Source: Azospirillum baldaniorum | GTDB taxonomy: Bacteria; Pseudomonadota; Alphaproteobacteria; Azospirillales; Azospirillaceae | Length of the DNA: 64,000 nucleotides | Assembly: GCF_003119195.2 (NCBI RefSeq) | Contig: NZ_CP022254.1 | Location: 913,501-977,500, forward strand | Direction of reading: 5' to 3' | Shown here: positions 16,876 through 25,586 of the stretch, piece after piece | Layout of the letters: each line of letters opens with the position of its first letter | How positions within the stretch are numbered: the first letter of the stretch is position 1 | Position numbers and translations under genes: made by a program | Notes under the pieces: model-generated | What the model was told of the DNA's origin: nothing | Seen by the model: only the letters and a program-made list of their open reading frames with translations | Database searches by the model: none

Positions 16876-18624
16876 ATGATGACATTCCGATTTGGGCGGA
16901 CCCGGTTGGGTCGGACGGCGCTCGGTGCCTTGCTCCTTTCCACGGCGGGCCTCCTGCCGGCCGGCAACGCCGTCGCCGCGGCCCCGGCGGCGACGGAGCG
17001 CCCGTCGCTGACCTCGGCGACCGGCAGCTATCTGGCCGGGCGCTTCGCCCAGCGCCAGGACGATTGGGCCGCCGCCGCCCTGTTCATGGCGCACGCCCTG
17101 TCCGCCGACCCCGGCGACCTGACGCTGCTGCGCCGCACCTACCTGCTGAAGCTGGGCGAAGGGCAGTTCGACGCCGCCATCGACCTCGCCAAGCGGCTGC
17201 TGGAGCAGGACAACGACCCGCAGATGGCCATCGCCCTGCTGGCCTCCGACAATCTGGCCCGCGGCAAGCTGAAGGAAGCCAAGGCCATGGCCGCGCGCAT
17301 GCCCAAGGAAGGCATGGCGAAATACATCGGCCCGCTGATCGACGCTTGGCTGGCCGCCGCGGAGGGCAAGACCGACGCGGCGCTGAAGGCGCTGGAGCCG
17401 CTCTCCACCGCCAGCGGCTTCGCCGCCCTGCACGACCTGCACGCCGGTCTGCTGCTGGAGCTGGGCGGGCGCAAGGACGCCGCCGCGGAGCGCTTCGCCC
17501 GCGTGCTCGACAAGGAGGCGCCGCTGCGCGTCATCCAGATCGTCGGCAGCTTCTACGAGCGCACCGGCCGCAAGGACGAGGCGCGCAAGCTCTACGAGTC
17601 CTTCCGCGCCGGCAATCCCGACAGCCTGATGGTCGAGCCGGCGCTGAAGGCGCTGGACGAGGGCAAGGCCGCCGCCCCGGTGGTGTCCGACGCCAAGCAG
17701 GGGCTGGCGGAGGCCCTGTTCGATCTGGGCAGCGCCATCCATCACGAGGGGGCGGAGGAAACCGCCCTGCTGTTCGGACGGATCGCCCTTCATCTGCGCC
17801 CCGACCTGTCCCTGGCGCGGCTGATGATCGGCGACATCATGGAGAACCGCGACCACCACGCCGACGCGCTGGTCGAGTTCCAGGCGCTGGAGAAGGACCC
17901 GGTGCTGGGCTGGACCGCCCGGCTGCGCGCCGCCGAGAGCCTCGCCCGGCTGGAGCGCACCGACGACGCCATCGCCGCCTTCTCCTCCCTGTCCGCCGAG
18001 CGTCCGGAGCGCACCGACGCGCTGATCCGGCTGGGCGACCTGTACCGCGTCGCCAAGCGCTACGGCGAGGCCGCCGACAGCTACAGCAAGGCGCTGGAAC
18101 GCATCGGCACGCCGGAGGAGCGGCATTGGGCGGTGCTCTACGCCCGCGCCATGTCCTACGACAAGGTGGATCGCTGGCCGGACGCCGAACGCGACCTGCG
18201 GGCGGCGCTGGCGCTGAAGCCGGACGAGGCCTTCCTGCTGAACTATCTGGGCTACAGCTACGTCGACCGCGGGCTGAACCTGGAAGAGGCCAAGACAATG
18301 ATCGAGAAGGCCGTCGCCCTGCGCCCCAAGGACGGCTACATCGTCGACAGCCTGGGCTGGGCGCTCTACCGCACCGGCGATTTCGAAGGGGCGGTGGAGA
18401 AGCTGGAGCGCGCGGTGGAACTGAAGCCGACCGACGCCACCATCAACGACCATCTGGGCGACGCCTACTGGCGCGTCGGACGCCGCAACGAGGCCCGCTT
18501 CCAGTGGACCCGCGCGCTCCGCACCGCGGAGGAGGAGCCGCAGAAGGAGGACATCCGGGCCAAGCTGGACAAGGGCCTGATCGACCCCAAGGCCGCCGAG
18601 GCCGCTCCGGCGAAGGTTCAGTAA
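16876..18624 (+). CDS. Exported TPR-repeat protein
   Basis: The product has 582 residues from the ATG at 16876, preceded by AGGTGG. The N-terminus (MMTFRFGRTRLGRTALGALL followed by an Ala-rich stretch) is a signal peptide, so the protein is probably periplasmic or envelope-bound. The rest is a long TPR solenoid, with clear repeats at LNYLGYSYVDRGLNLEEAKT, VDSLGWALYRTGDFEGAVEK and INDHLGDAYWRVGRRNEARF. TPR proteins of this architecture often precede ispE in alphaproteobacteria. It is likely a scaffold in the cell envelope; the partner is unknown. A strong terminator follows at 18671. Confidence 0.85.
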   Translation: MMTFRFGRTRLGRTALGALLLSTAGLLPAGNAVAAAPAATERPSLTSATGSYLAGRFAQRQDDWAAAALFMAHALSADPGDLTLLRRTYLLKLGEGQFDAAIDLAKRLLEQDNDPQMAIALLASDNLARGKLKEAKAMAARMPKEGMAKYIGPLIDAWLAAAEGKTDAALKALEPLSTASGFAALHDLHAGLLLELGGRKDAAAERFARVLDKEAPLRVIQIVGSFYERTGRKDEARKLYESFRAGNPDSLMVEPALKALDEGKAAAPVVSDAKQGLAEALFDLGSAIHHEGAEETALLFGRIALHLRPDLSLARLMIGDIMENRDHHADALVEFQALEKDPVLGWTARLRAAESLARLERTDDAIAAFSSLSAERPERTDALIRLGDLYRVAKRYGEAADSYSKALERIGTPEERHWAVLYARAMSYDKVDRWPDAERDLRAALALKPDEAFLLNYLGYSYVDRGLNLEEAKTMIEKAVALRPKDGYIVDSLGWALYRTGDFEGAVEKLERAVELKPTDATINDHLGDAYWRVGRRNEARFQWTRALRTAEEEPQKEDIRAKLDKGLIDPKAAEAAPAKVQ

Positions 18625-18670
18625 GCCGCGCCTGCATAGGCTCTGGCGCTCGCCACACCCATGCCGCATA

Positions 18671-18710
18671 AAGCCCTTCTTCCCCCTGCCGGGAAGAAGG
18701 GCTTTTCGTT
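18671..18710 (+). terminator. Intrinsic terminator
   Basis: A perfect 14-base stem (AAGCCCTTCTTCCC with its complement at 18691-18704) has a 6-base loop and then TTTTCGTTT. It ends the TPR gene transcript only 16 bases before the ispE start, so ispE either has its own promoter or depends on read-through. Confidence 0.9.
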
Positions 18711-18725
18711 TCGGGGGACCCGACC

Positions 18726-19754
18726 ATGAGCGCCATCGCCGAGGCCGCGCCGGCCAAGCTGAACCTCTATCTGCATGTGGTGGGCCGCCGGGACGACGGC
18801 TATCACGAGTTGGACAGCCTTGTCGCCTTCGCCGACGTGGCGGACCGCGTGACGGTGCAGCCGGGCGTCGCGCGGATCGCGCTGCGCGGGGTGGACCTGC
18901 CGCCGGTCGGGCCGCGGCTGGCCATCTCCGGCCCCTTCGGCCCGGCTCTGATGGGGGAGAACCCGGCGCACAACCTCGTCATCCGCGCCGCCCACGCGCT
19001 GGCCGCCCGGCTTGGACGCGAGGCCGACGCCATGATCGCGCTGGAGAAGGTGCTGCCCGTCGCCTCCGGGATCGGCGGCGGATCGGCGGACGCCGCGGCG
19101 ACGCTGCGCGCCCTGGCCCGGCTGTGGGACGTGCCGGTGACCGACCGGCGGGTCTACGAGGTCGCGGCCTCGCTGGGCGCCGATGTGCCGGTCTGCGTCG
19201 CCGGGCGGAGTTGCTATTTCGGCGGCGTGGGAGAGGTGCTGGAGGAGGCGCCGGCCCTGCCGGAAACCTTTGCGGTTCTGGTCAACCCCGGCGTGCCGGT
19301 GCCGACACCCGCTGTGTTCAAGGCCCGCAAGGACACCGTCAAGAGCATCTTCTCGGCACCGACCCGCTTCACCGAGGCGCCGGCCGACGCCGCGACGCTG
19401 GCCGCGCTGCTGAAGGAGCGGCGCAACGACCTGACCGAACCGGCGCTGACCGTCGCCCCGGTGATCGCCGACGCGCTGGCGGCCCTGGAGGGCACGGACG
19501 GCTGTCTGCTGGCCCGCCTGTCGGGCAGCGGAGCGACCTGCTTCGGCCTTTATGCCGATGCGGCGGCGGCGGGCGCGGCCGCCCGGTCGATCCAGGCGGC
19601 GCAGCCGCGCTGGTGGGCGAAGTCCGCGCGGCTCCTGCCGACCCCGGCAGACGCGCCGCCGCTGCCCAAGGGACTGGTGGCGCCATCCGCGGTCACCACC
19701 GCCCCAGCGCCGCCGGTCCCCTTCCCGGACACCGGCGGCTGGGGCGTCGGCTGA
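18726..19754 (+). CDS. ispE: 4-diphosphocytidyl-2-C-methyl-D-erythritol kinase
   Basis: The product has 342 residues and is a GHMP-family kinase of the MEP isoprenoid pathway. It has PAKLNLYLHVVGRRDDGYHEL at the N-terminus, the ATP loop PVASGIGGGSADAA (111-124) and a late LSGSGATCFGLY motif. It is longer than the usual ~290 residues because of a Pro/Ala-rich C-terminal tail of about 40 residues (PKGLVAPSAVTTAPAPPVPF). It sits just after an intrinsic terminator and is convergent with the LysE-family gene. Confidence 0.95.
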   Translation: MSAIAEAAPAKLNLYLHVVGRRDDGYHELDSLVAFADVADRVTVQPGVARIALRGVDLPPVGPRLAISGPFGPALMGENPAHNLVIRAAHALAARLGREADAMIALEKVLPVASGIGGGSADAAATLRALARLWDVPVTDRRVYEVAASLGADVPVCVAGRSCYFGGVGEVLEEAPALPETFAVLVNPGVPVPTPAVFKARKDTVKSIFSAPTRFTEAPADAATLAALLKERRNDLTEPALTVAPVIADALAALEGTDGCLLARLSGSGATCFGLYADAAAAGAAARSIQAAQPRWWAKSARLLPTPADAPPLPKGLVAPSAVTTAPAPPVPFPDTGGWGVG

Positions 19755-19774
19755 CCCTCATGCGGGCCGTCGCA

Positions 19775-20404
19775 TTAAGACGCCGTTCGCCGCCACGTTG
19801 CGGTCATTACCCCCGCCCCGATAAGCATGGCTCCCCCTGTTCGATTGAAAATCCGTCGGATCGAGGGGCGCTGCACCGCTCGTCCCGCCGCCGAGGCCAG
19901 AAGTGCGTACAACGTGGCGTTCAGGGTCGCCAACACCAGGAAGGTGGCTTCCATGATCAGTATTTGTGGCAAGAGCGGCTGAGTGGAATCGACAAACTGC
20001 GGCAGAAAGGCAACGAAGAAGACGATGCTTTTGGGGTTCAGCGCCGTCACGGCATAGGTATGAAGGGCCATACGGAAGGGTGACACGGCAGGAGCCGGCT
20101 CGGTTGATGTGGCCTCGACAACCGGGGCGCGCCACAACTTGAGGCCGAGATACACGAGGTAGGCCGCCCCAATCCATTTCAATGCGGTGAAGAGCAGGGA
20201 CGAGGCGGCCAGCACCACACCCAAACCCAGCATGGATGCGGTCATGGCGGTGAAGTCGCCGAGCGCAACGCCGACGACGGTGGCGAGCCCCGAACGCCGG
20301 CCCTGACCAAGCGCATAGGATACCACAAGCAGGATCGTGGGGCCCGGGATGATCAACAACACCGCGGATGCCGCGGTAAAGGCAAGCCAAGCTTCTATCG
20401 GCAT
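19775..20404 (-). CDS. LysE/RhtB-family amino-acid exporter
   Basis: Three ATG codons lie in a row at 20404-20410. I chose the last (20404) because it leaves six bases after GAGGGAG. The product has 209 residues and 5-6 membrane helices. It begins MPIEAWLAFTAASAVLLIIP and carries the family signature PGPTILLVVSYALGQGRRSG near residue 20, then GVALGDFTAMTASMLGLG. Members export amino acids such as lysine, threonine or homoserine lactone; the substrate cannot be predicted. It is convergent with ispE (20 bases). Its upstream region abuts an IS630 remnant. Confidence 0.9.
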   Translation of the reverse strand: MPIEAWLAFTAASAVLLIIPGPTILLVVSYALGQGRRSGLATVVGVALGDFTAMTASMLGLGVVLAASSLLFTALKWIGAAYLVYLGLKLWRAPVVEATSTEPAPAVSPFRMALHTYAVTALNPKSIVFFVAFLPQFVDSTQPLLPQILIMEATFLVLATLNATLYALLASAAGRAVQRPSIRRIFNRTGGAMLIGAGVMTATWRRTAS

Positions 20405-20472
20405 CATCATCTCCCTCTGGACAGCCCACGACTGATCCACGAATCTGGCCGGCTTACAATCTCAGATTTTCC

Positions 20473-20695
20473 CAGGAACAGTCTGACCTCCTCATCCTCG
20501 ACAACCCGCCCGGCCACAAGGTGACCGGGGGGCGCGAGGGAGTCGAGGCGCGCGGCGCCCAGATCCTCGACCCGCCGACCTACAGCCCCCACCACGATCC
20601 CATCGAGCCAGCTTTCGCCAAGCTCAAGGCTCTGCTGCGCAAGGCCGCCGAGCGGACGCGCGACGGCTTCTGGAACGCCGGCTATGCAACCGGAT
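20473..20695 (+). pseudogene. IS630-family transposase remnant
   Basis: One frame reads SDLLILDNPPGHKVTGGREG, then VEARGAQILDPPTYSPHHDP and IEPAFAKLKALLRKAAERT. This is the C-terminal catalytic part of IS630 transposases: the D in LDN, and the DPIEPAFAKLK region with the final catalytic Glu. The N-terminal two thirds are absent. The usual YSPDLNPIE is degraded to YSPHHDPIE, and the frame jumps after GFW to a NAGYATG tail normally found about 15-20 residues later. No terminal repeats were found. This is a dead insertion scar beside the lysE-like promoter. Confidence 0.75.
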
Positions 20696-20707
20696 CGAAA
20701 AACCGCT

Positions 20708-21265
20708 TTAGCAACCACCGCCGCGGGTCATCGCGCCACCCAGCATGGCGCCGCCCAGCGTGCCGGCGGCCGTCGCCGCCAGCTTGCCGTCGCCACGCCC
20801 GAACTGCGAGCCGACCAGCCCGCCGACCGCGGCCCCGCCCAGCACGCCGATCAGGTCGCCATCGAGCGGCCCGCATTCCACGACCTGCGGCGCCGCGCGG
20901 ACCACGCGCGGGCGCTGCTGGACGATCACCGGCGGCGGCTCCTCGATGTAGACGGGGGCCGGGGCGTAATGCACGACCGGCGGTTCCTCATAGACCACAA
21001 CCGGCGGAGGGCGGCGGACGATCACCACACGCCCGTCGCCATAGCCGCCGTCGATGTAGCCATGCTCGTAATAGCGGGCACGCTCATGGCGCTCACGGTC
21101 ATGGCGTTCGCGCTCATGATGGCGCTCCTGCTTGGCGCGCCAGCCATGGGCCGGAGCCCAGTCCGGCGGATCGGCGAGGACCGGGGACACCCCCGCGCCC
21201 AGGGCCGCCACACCGGCCAGCAGCGCGACGGCGAGGGATTTGGGGGTGAAGCGGATGTGCGTCAT
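20708..21265 (-). CDS. Exported glycine-zipper protein
   Basis: The product has 185 residues from the ATG at 21265 (TGGAG upstream). It has a signal peptide (KSLAVALLAGVAALGAGVSPVLA, cleavage near ADPP), then a His/Arg/Glu-rich stretch (RAKQERHHERERHDRERHER), a Pro/Val-rich linker with PPPVVVYEEPPVV repeats, and a C-terminal glycine zipper (LGGAAVGGLVGSQFGRGDGK and GTLGGAMLGGAM). The zipper is paralogous to that at 1311-1784 but lacks the lipobox. It is expected in the envelope. The His/Arg-rich segment might bind metal or polyanions. Its 3' end lies next to the IS630 scar. Confidence 0.75.
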   Translation of the reverse strand: MTHIRFTPKSLAVALLAGVAALGAGVSPVLADPPDWAPAHGWRAKQERHHERERHDRERHERARYYEHGYIDGGYGDGRVVIVRRPPPVVVYEEPPVVHYAPAPVYIEEPPPVIVQQRPRVVRAAPQVVECGPLDGDLIGVLGGAAVGGLVGSQFGRGDGKLAATAAGTLGGAMLGGAMTRGGGC

Positions 21266-21384
21266 GATGGCTCCAGGGTACGTCTCACCCGAATGAACAT
21301 CCGGGGCTGGAGTCTTCATCCACCCGACAGCCGTGAAGCGCGTGACAATTTTGGGGGCGCGCGAATGAGGTACCTCGCCCCACC

Positions 21385-21407
21385 CCTCCCCCGCGTCGCG
21401 GGGGAAG
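21385..21407. terminator. GC-rich hairpin after the oxidoreductase operon
   Basis: CCTCCCCCGCG and CGCGGGGGAAGG pair around a single T in the 167-base gap between the paoABC-like operon end and the glycine-zipper gene. With its flanking C-rich and G-rich runs it resembles a worn version of the palindrome at 12724-12822. It probably terminates the minus-strand operon. The rest of the gap would hold the promoter of the glycine-zipper gene. Confidence 0.4.
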
Positions 21408-21432
21408 GTCAAGGAGGGGGGCAAGAGCAACC

Positions 21433-23625
21433 TCACCCCACCGCCGGCAGCCGATCCAGGAACTTGTCGAGCGTGATCGGGTAGTCGCGCACCCGCAGGC
21501 CCGTCGCGTTGTGGACCGCGTTGGCGACCGCCGCGCCCACACCGCACAGCCCCAGCTCGCCCACCCCCTTGGCCTTCATCGGCGAGGAGATCGGGTCGGT
21601 CTCGTCGAGGAAGATCACCTCCTGGTGCGGGATGTCGGCGTGGACCGGTACCTCGTAGCCGGCGAGGTCGTGGTTGACGAAGAAGCCCGTGCGCTTGTCG
21701 AGCGCCAGCTCCTCCATCAGCGCGGCGCCAACGCCCATGGTCATCGCGCCGATCACCTGACTGCGCGCCGACTTCGGGTTCAGGATGCGGCCCGCCGCGC
21801 AGACCGCCAGCATCCGCCGCACGCGGATCTCGCCGGTCGCCGCGTCCACCGCCGCCTCCACGTAATGGGCACCGAAGGTCGACTGCTGGTATTTCTTGTC
21901 GAGGTCGCCGTATTCGATGCCGTCCTCGGCGGACAGGCCGTTGGCGCCCGCCGCTTCGGCCAACGGAACCCTGCGGTTGCCGGCGACGACCTGCCCGTCA
22001 ACGAACTGCGCGTCGGCGGAGTTGACGCCGAGCCGTTGCGCCACCGCCTCGCGCAGCTTCACGCAGGCGGCGTAGACCCCGGCGGTGGCGTTGTTGGCGC
22101 CCCATTGGCCGCCCGATCCGGCGGACACCGGGAAGCTCGAATCGCCGAGCCGCACCGCCACCTTGTCCAGCCCGACCCCCATCATCTCCGCCGCGGTCTG
22201 GGCGATGATGGTGTAGCTGCCGGTGCCGATGTCGGTCATGTCGGTCTCGACCGTGACGATCCCGCGCTGGTCCAGCCGCACCCGCGCCGCCGATTTGGTC
22301 AGCAGGTTGTTGCGGAAGGCCGCCGCCATCCCCAGCCCGACCAGCCAGCGTCCGTCGCGCACCTGCCCCGGCTTCGGGTTGCGCTTGGCCCAGCCGAAGC
22401 GCTCCGCCCCCAGGCGCAGGCATTGCACGAGCTGGCGCTGCGAGAAGGCCCGGTTGGGATCGGCGGGGTCGGTCTGGGTGTCGTTGCGGATGCGGAATTC
22501 AACCGGGTCCATGCCCAGCGTCTCCGCCATCTCGTCCATGGCGACCTCCAGCGCCATCATCCCCGACGCCTCGCCCGGCGCCCGCATGGCGTTGCCTTCG
22601 GGCAGGTCGAGCGTGGCGATGCGGTTGCCGATCAGGCGGTTCGCGCCGGCGTAGAGCAGCCGCGTCTGGTCGGTCGCCGTCTCCTCCGAGCCGCCGGGCA
22701 GGTTGCCCGACCAGCTTTCATGGGCGATGGCGGTGATCGTGCCGTCCGGCGTGGCGCCGATGCGGACGCGCTGGATGGTGGCGGGGCGGTGCGTGGTGTT
22801 GTTCATCATCAACGGCCGCGACAGCCCCACCTTGACCGGCCGCCCGGCCTCCCGCGCGCCCAGAGCCGCCAGCAGCGCGTCGGCGCGCAGGAACAGCTTC
22901 CCGCCGAAGCCGCCGCCGATGAAGGGGGAGATGACGCGCACCTTGTCCTTCGGCATCTTCAGCGTCGCCGACAGGTCGGTCACCATCCAGTCGATCATCT
23001 GGTTGGAGGTCCAGACGGTCAGCCGGTCGCCCTCCCAGGCGGCGATGGTCGCGTGCGGCTCCATCATCGCGTGGCTTTCGTCCGGCGTGGTGTAGGTCTC
23101 GTCGAGTTTCACCGGAGCCGCCGCGAAGGCGCCCGCGAAATCACCCACGACGGAATCGCCGTCCTTGGTCTTCTCCGCCTTGTCCTTGGCCGCGGCCAGA
23201 TCATAGGCGCCGTCCGCGGGGGTGTAGTCGATGCGGACGAGCCCCGCCGCGGTGCGCGCCTGCTCGAAGGTTTCCGCCACCACCAGGGCGACGGCCTGCT
23301 GGTAATGCTCGATCTCCGGCCCGCCGAGCAGGGTCGCGGTGTTGCGCTTGCCCTTGTCGAGGGAGCCGGCGTTCTCCGCCGTGACGATGGCGACGACGCC
23401 GGGGGCCTTCCGCGCCGCCTCCAGATCCATGGACGCGATGCGGCCCTTGGCGATGCCCGAGCCGATGACCCAGCCATAGGCGACGTTCGGCGCCACGTCG
23501 TGCCATTCATAGGCGTAGGTGGCCTTTCCCGTCGTCTTCAGCGGTCCGTCGATGCGGTCGGTCGGCTTGCCCACCACCTTCAGCTGGTCGATCGGGTTGG
23601 TGGTCGCGGGAGTGTCGAACTTCAT
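21433..23625 (-). CDS. paoC: Aldehyde oxidoreductase, molybdopterin subunit (PaoC-like)
   Basis: The product has 730 residues and belongs to the xanthine-dehydrogenase family large subunit. It follows the E. coli PaoC pattern: NPIDQLKVVGKPTDRIDG at the N-terminus, the Moco-contacting GGGFGGKLFLRADALLAALG, the segment RAPGEASGMMALEVAMDEMA, and the catalytic base Glu690 in GVGELGLCG near the C-terminus. It is the catalytic subunit of a periplasmic heterotrimer that oxidises aromatic and other aldehydes to acids. It begins three bases after the FAD-subunit stop, so it is the last gene of a three-gene operon. Gene naming follows E. coli paoABC; a related dehydrogenase with another substrate is possible. 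Confidence 0.88.
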   Translation of the reverse strand: MKFDTPATTNPIDQLKVVGKPTDRIDGPLKTTGKATYAYEWHDVAPNVAYGWVIGSGIAKGRIASMDLEAARKAPGVVAIVTAENAGSLDKGKRNTATLLGGPEIEHYQQAVALVVAETFEQARTAAGLVRIDYTPADGAYDLAAAKDKAEKTKDGDSVVGDFAGAFAAAPVKLDETYTTPDESHAMMEPHATIAAWEGDRLTVWTSNQMIDWMVTDLSATLKMPKDKVRVISPFIGGGFGGKLFLRADALLAALGAREAGRPVKVGLSRPLMMNNTTHRPATIQRVRIGATPDGTITAIAHESWSGNLPGGSEETATDQTRLLYAGANRLIGNRIATLDLPEGNAMRAPGEASGMMALEVAMDEMAETLGMDPVEFRIRNDTQTDPADPNRAFSQRQLVQCLRLGAERFGWAKRNPKPGQVRDGRWLVGLGMAAAFRNNLLTKSAARVRLDQRGIVTVETDMTDIGTGSYTIIAQTAAEMMGVGLDKVAVRLGDSSFPVSAGSGGQWGANNATAGVYAACVKLREAVAQRLGVNSADAQFVDGQVVAGNRRVPLAEAAGANGLSAEDGIEYGDLDKKYQQSTFGAHYVEAAVDAATGEIRVRRMLAVCAAGRILNPKSARSQVIGAMTMGVGAALMEELALDKRTGFFVNHDLAGYEVPVHADIPHQEVIFLDETDPISSPMKAKGVGELGLCGVGAAVANAVHNATGLRVRDYPITLDKFLDRLPAVG

Positions 23626-23628
23626 GTC

Positions 23629-24579
23629 TCACCCTTTCGCTTCGGCCAGCACCGAGGCGAGCGTCCGCTCGACCAGGGTCAGCTTGAATGCGTTGTCGTG
23701 CGTCGGCTTCGCATCGGCCAGCAGCCTAGCGGTGACCGCCTTGGCGCCGCGCGGCATCTCGGCCTCGGCGGCCTCGACGCGCCATGGCTTGTGCGCCACG
23801 CCGCCCAGCGCCACCCGGCCGCTGCCGTCGCGCTGCACCACCGCCGCGACGGAGACGAGCGCGAAGGCGTAGGACGCGCGGTCGCGCACCTTGCGGTAGA
23901 CGTGGGTGCCGCCGACCGGCTTGGGCAGCGTCACCGCGGTGATGAGTTCGCCGGGAACCAGCGCCGTCTCGATGTGCGGCGTGTCGCCGGGCAGCCGGTG
24001 GAACTCTGCGATGGGGATTTTCCGCGTCGTCCCGTCGGCCCGCACCGTTTCCACCGTGGCGTCCAGCGCGCGCATGGCGACGGCCATGTCGCTGGGGTGG
24101 GTGGCGATGCAGGCGTCGCTCGATCCGACCACGGCGAGCTGCCGGCTGTAGCCGCCGATGGCGGCGCAGCCGCTGCCCGGCTGGCGTTTGTTGCAGGGCT
24201 GGTTGGTGTCGTAGAAGTAGGGGCAGCGCGTGCGCTGGAGCAGGTTGCCCGCCGTCGTCGCCTTGTTGCGCAGCTGGCCCGACGCCCCGGCGAGCAGGGC
24301 CCGCGACAGCACGCCGTAGTCGCGCCGCACCCGCGGGTCGGCGGCCAGCGCCGTGTTGCGCACCAGCGCGCCGATGCGCAGCCCACCGTCCGGCGTCGCC
24401 TCCACGGTGTCGAGCTTCAGCCCGTTGACGTCGATCAGATGGGCCGGCGTCTCGATCTCCAGCTTCATCAGGTCGAGCAGGTTGGTGCCGCCCGCGATGA
24501 ATTTGGCGCCGGGCCGGCGCTCGACGGCCGCCGCCGCGGCGGCGGGGGAATCCGCCCGCTCGTAGGTGAAGGGTCTCAT
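23629..24579 (-). CDS. paoB: Aldehyde oxidoreductase, FAD subunit (PaoB-like)
   Basis: The product has 316 residues. The FAD-binding fold shows [19 protein letters not shown] near the N-terminus and [20 protein letters not shown]. It has the extra cysteine-rich insert [21 protein letters not shown] seen in PaoB, which holds a [4Fe-4S] cluster absent from most FAD subunits of the xanthine-oxidase family. It passes electrons between the Fe-S subunit and FAD. The ATG overlaps the stop of the upstream Fe-S subunit gene by four bases (coupled translation). Confidence 0.9.
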   Translation of the reverse strand: MRPFTYERADSPAAAAAAVERRPGAKFIAGGTNLLDLMKLEIETPAHLIDVNGLKLDTVEATPDGGLRIGALVRNTALAADPRVRRDYGVLSRALLAGASGQLRNKATTAGNLLQRTRCPYFYDTNQPCNKRQPGSGCAAIGGYSRQLAVVGSSDACIATHPSDMAVAMRALDATVETVRADGTTRKIPIAEFHRLPGDTPHIETALVPGELITAVTLPKPVGGTHVYRKVRDRASYAFALVSVAAVVQRDGSGRVALGGVAHKPWRVEAAEAEMPRGAKAVTARLLADAKPTHDNAFKLTLVERTLASVLAEAKG

Positions 24580-25259
24580 GCCTCCCTCCGTGCGACGTCC
24601 GAGATCGCATCGACGATGTTGGAATAGGCGCCGCAGCGACAGATGTTGCCGCTCATCCGCTCCCGGTACTCATCGACCGTAGCCTGGGGCGCGGCGTTGA
24701 GGTCGGCGGTGACGTGGCTGGGCACACCGGCCTTGATCTCGTCCAGCATCGCCACCGCCGAACAGATCTGGCCCGGCGTGCAGTAGCCGCACTGGTATCC
24801 GTCATGCTCGACGAAGGCGGCCTGCATGGGGTGCAGCTTGCCGGGCAGGCCCAGCCCCTCGATGGTGGTGACGCTGCCGCCCTCGTGCATCACGGCGAGC
24901 GACAGGCAGGAATTGATCCGCTGCCCGTCCACGATGACCGTGCAGGCGCCGCACTGGCCGTGGTCGCAGCCCTTCTTGGTGCCGGTGAGGTGCAGATGCT
25001 CGCGCAGCGCGTCGAGCAGCGTCGTCCGCGTGTCGAGTTCAAGGTCGCGGCGCTGCCCGTTCACGGTGAAGGTGACCTTGGACAGGACGGGCGACAGGGA
25101 CGGTGAGTCGGCTCCGGTCGCGGGGGGTGGCATGGCGGTCTCTCCAACGGTGGCCGCCCGCGCCGGCGCCCGGAACGGCGCCGCCGTCAGCGCGGCGGTG
25201 GCGGCGGTCCCAAGCAGGAGGCCGCGCCGCGTCATGTCGAGGTCGCCGGAATGGTGCAT
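24576..25259 (-). CDS. paoA: Aldehyde oxidoreductase, Tat-exported 2Fe-2S subunit (PaoA-like)
   Basis: The product has 227 residues from the ATG at 25259 (AGAGGA upstream); longer in-frame starts are rejected. Residues ~9-36 are a twin-arginine signal ([20 protein letters not shown]). Two [2Fe-2S] sites follow: the plant-ferredoxin type [12 protein letters not shown] and the helical QCGYCTPGQ with ICRCGAY. The Tat signal carries the folded trimer to the periplasm, as in E. coli PaoABC. It is the first gene of the operon, divergent from a LysR-type regulator across 327 bases. Moco assembly would depend on MoaB (15194-15730) and other genes not in the window. Confidence 0.92.
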   Translation of the reverse strand: MHHSGDLDMTRRGLLLGTAATAALTAAPFRAPARAATVGETAMPPPATGADSPSLSPVLSKVTFTVNGQRRDLELDTRTTLLDALREHLHLTGTKKGCDHGQCGACTVIVDGQRINSCLSLAVMHEGGSVTTIEGLGLPGKLHPMQAAFVEHDGYQCGYCTPGQICSAVAMLDEIKAGVPSHVTADLNAAPQATVDEYRERMSGNICRCGAYSNIVDAISDVARREA

Positions 25260-25586
25260 CGGTGAAATCCTCTTCCCTTCCTGGCTGTAATCCCGGCCCC
25301 GCGGGGCGGGGCGCAGGCGTGCGGACGGCTCATCCGCTTGTGCGGATGGGGAAAAGCTAGGCCGTGCCGCTCCGGCGATTACCCGCCGGTCTGCGATAAG
25401 GCTTATGAAACGGGTCAATGGAACGCAGCGGCCTTGCGGATGGTTGAACCGGGTTTGCCCGGCGCCCCTTTGCGCCGCCGTCTTTCATCCACCCGCCTTG
25501 ATCCGCTTGCGACGCACCGACATGATTGGCCCAGGCGGGAGAGTGTCGCTCCCGCGGGCAAAGGGCCGGGCAAAGGAAGGTGAGCG
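25260..25586. promoter_or_regulatory. Divergent promoter region, paoABC/LysR, with palindrome
   Basis: This 327-base stretch separates the oxidoreductase operon from the LysR gene and contains no convincing ORF. An 11-base dyad ATAAG-G-CTTAT lies at 25396-25406 in a locally AT-rich patch. LysR regulators usually bind such interrupted dyads between divergent promoters, but it does not match the T-N11-A consensus exactly, so the operator assignment is tentative. Confidence 0.45.

Noticed and set aside
21511..24627. A 1,038-codon plus-strand frame opposite the oxidoreductase operon
   Set aside because: It is antisense to three genes with unmistakable motifs, and is itself featureless.
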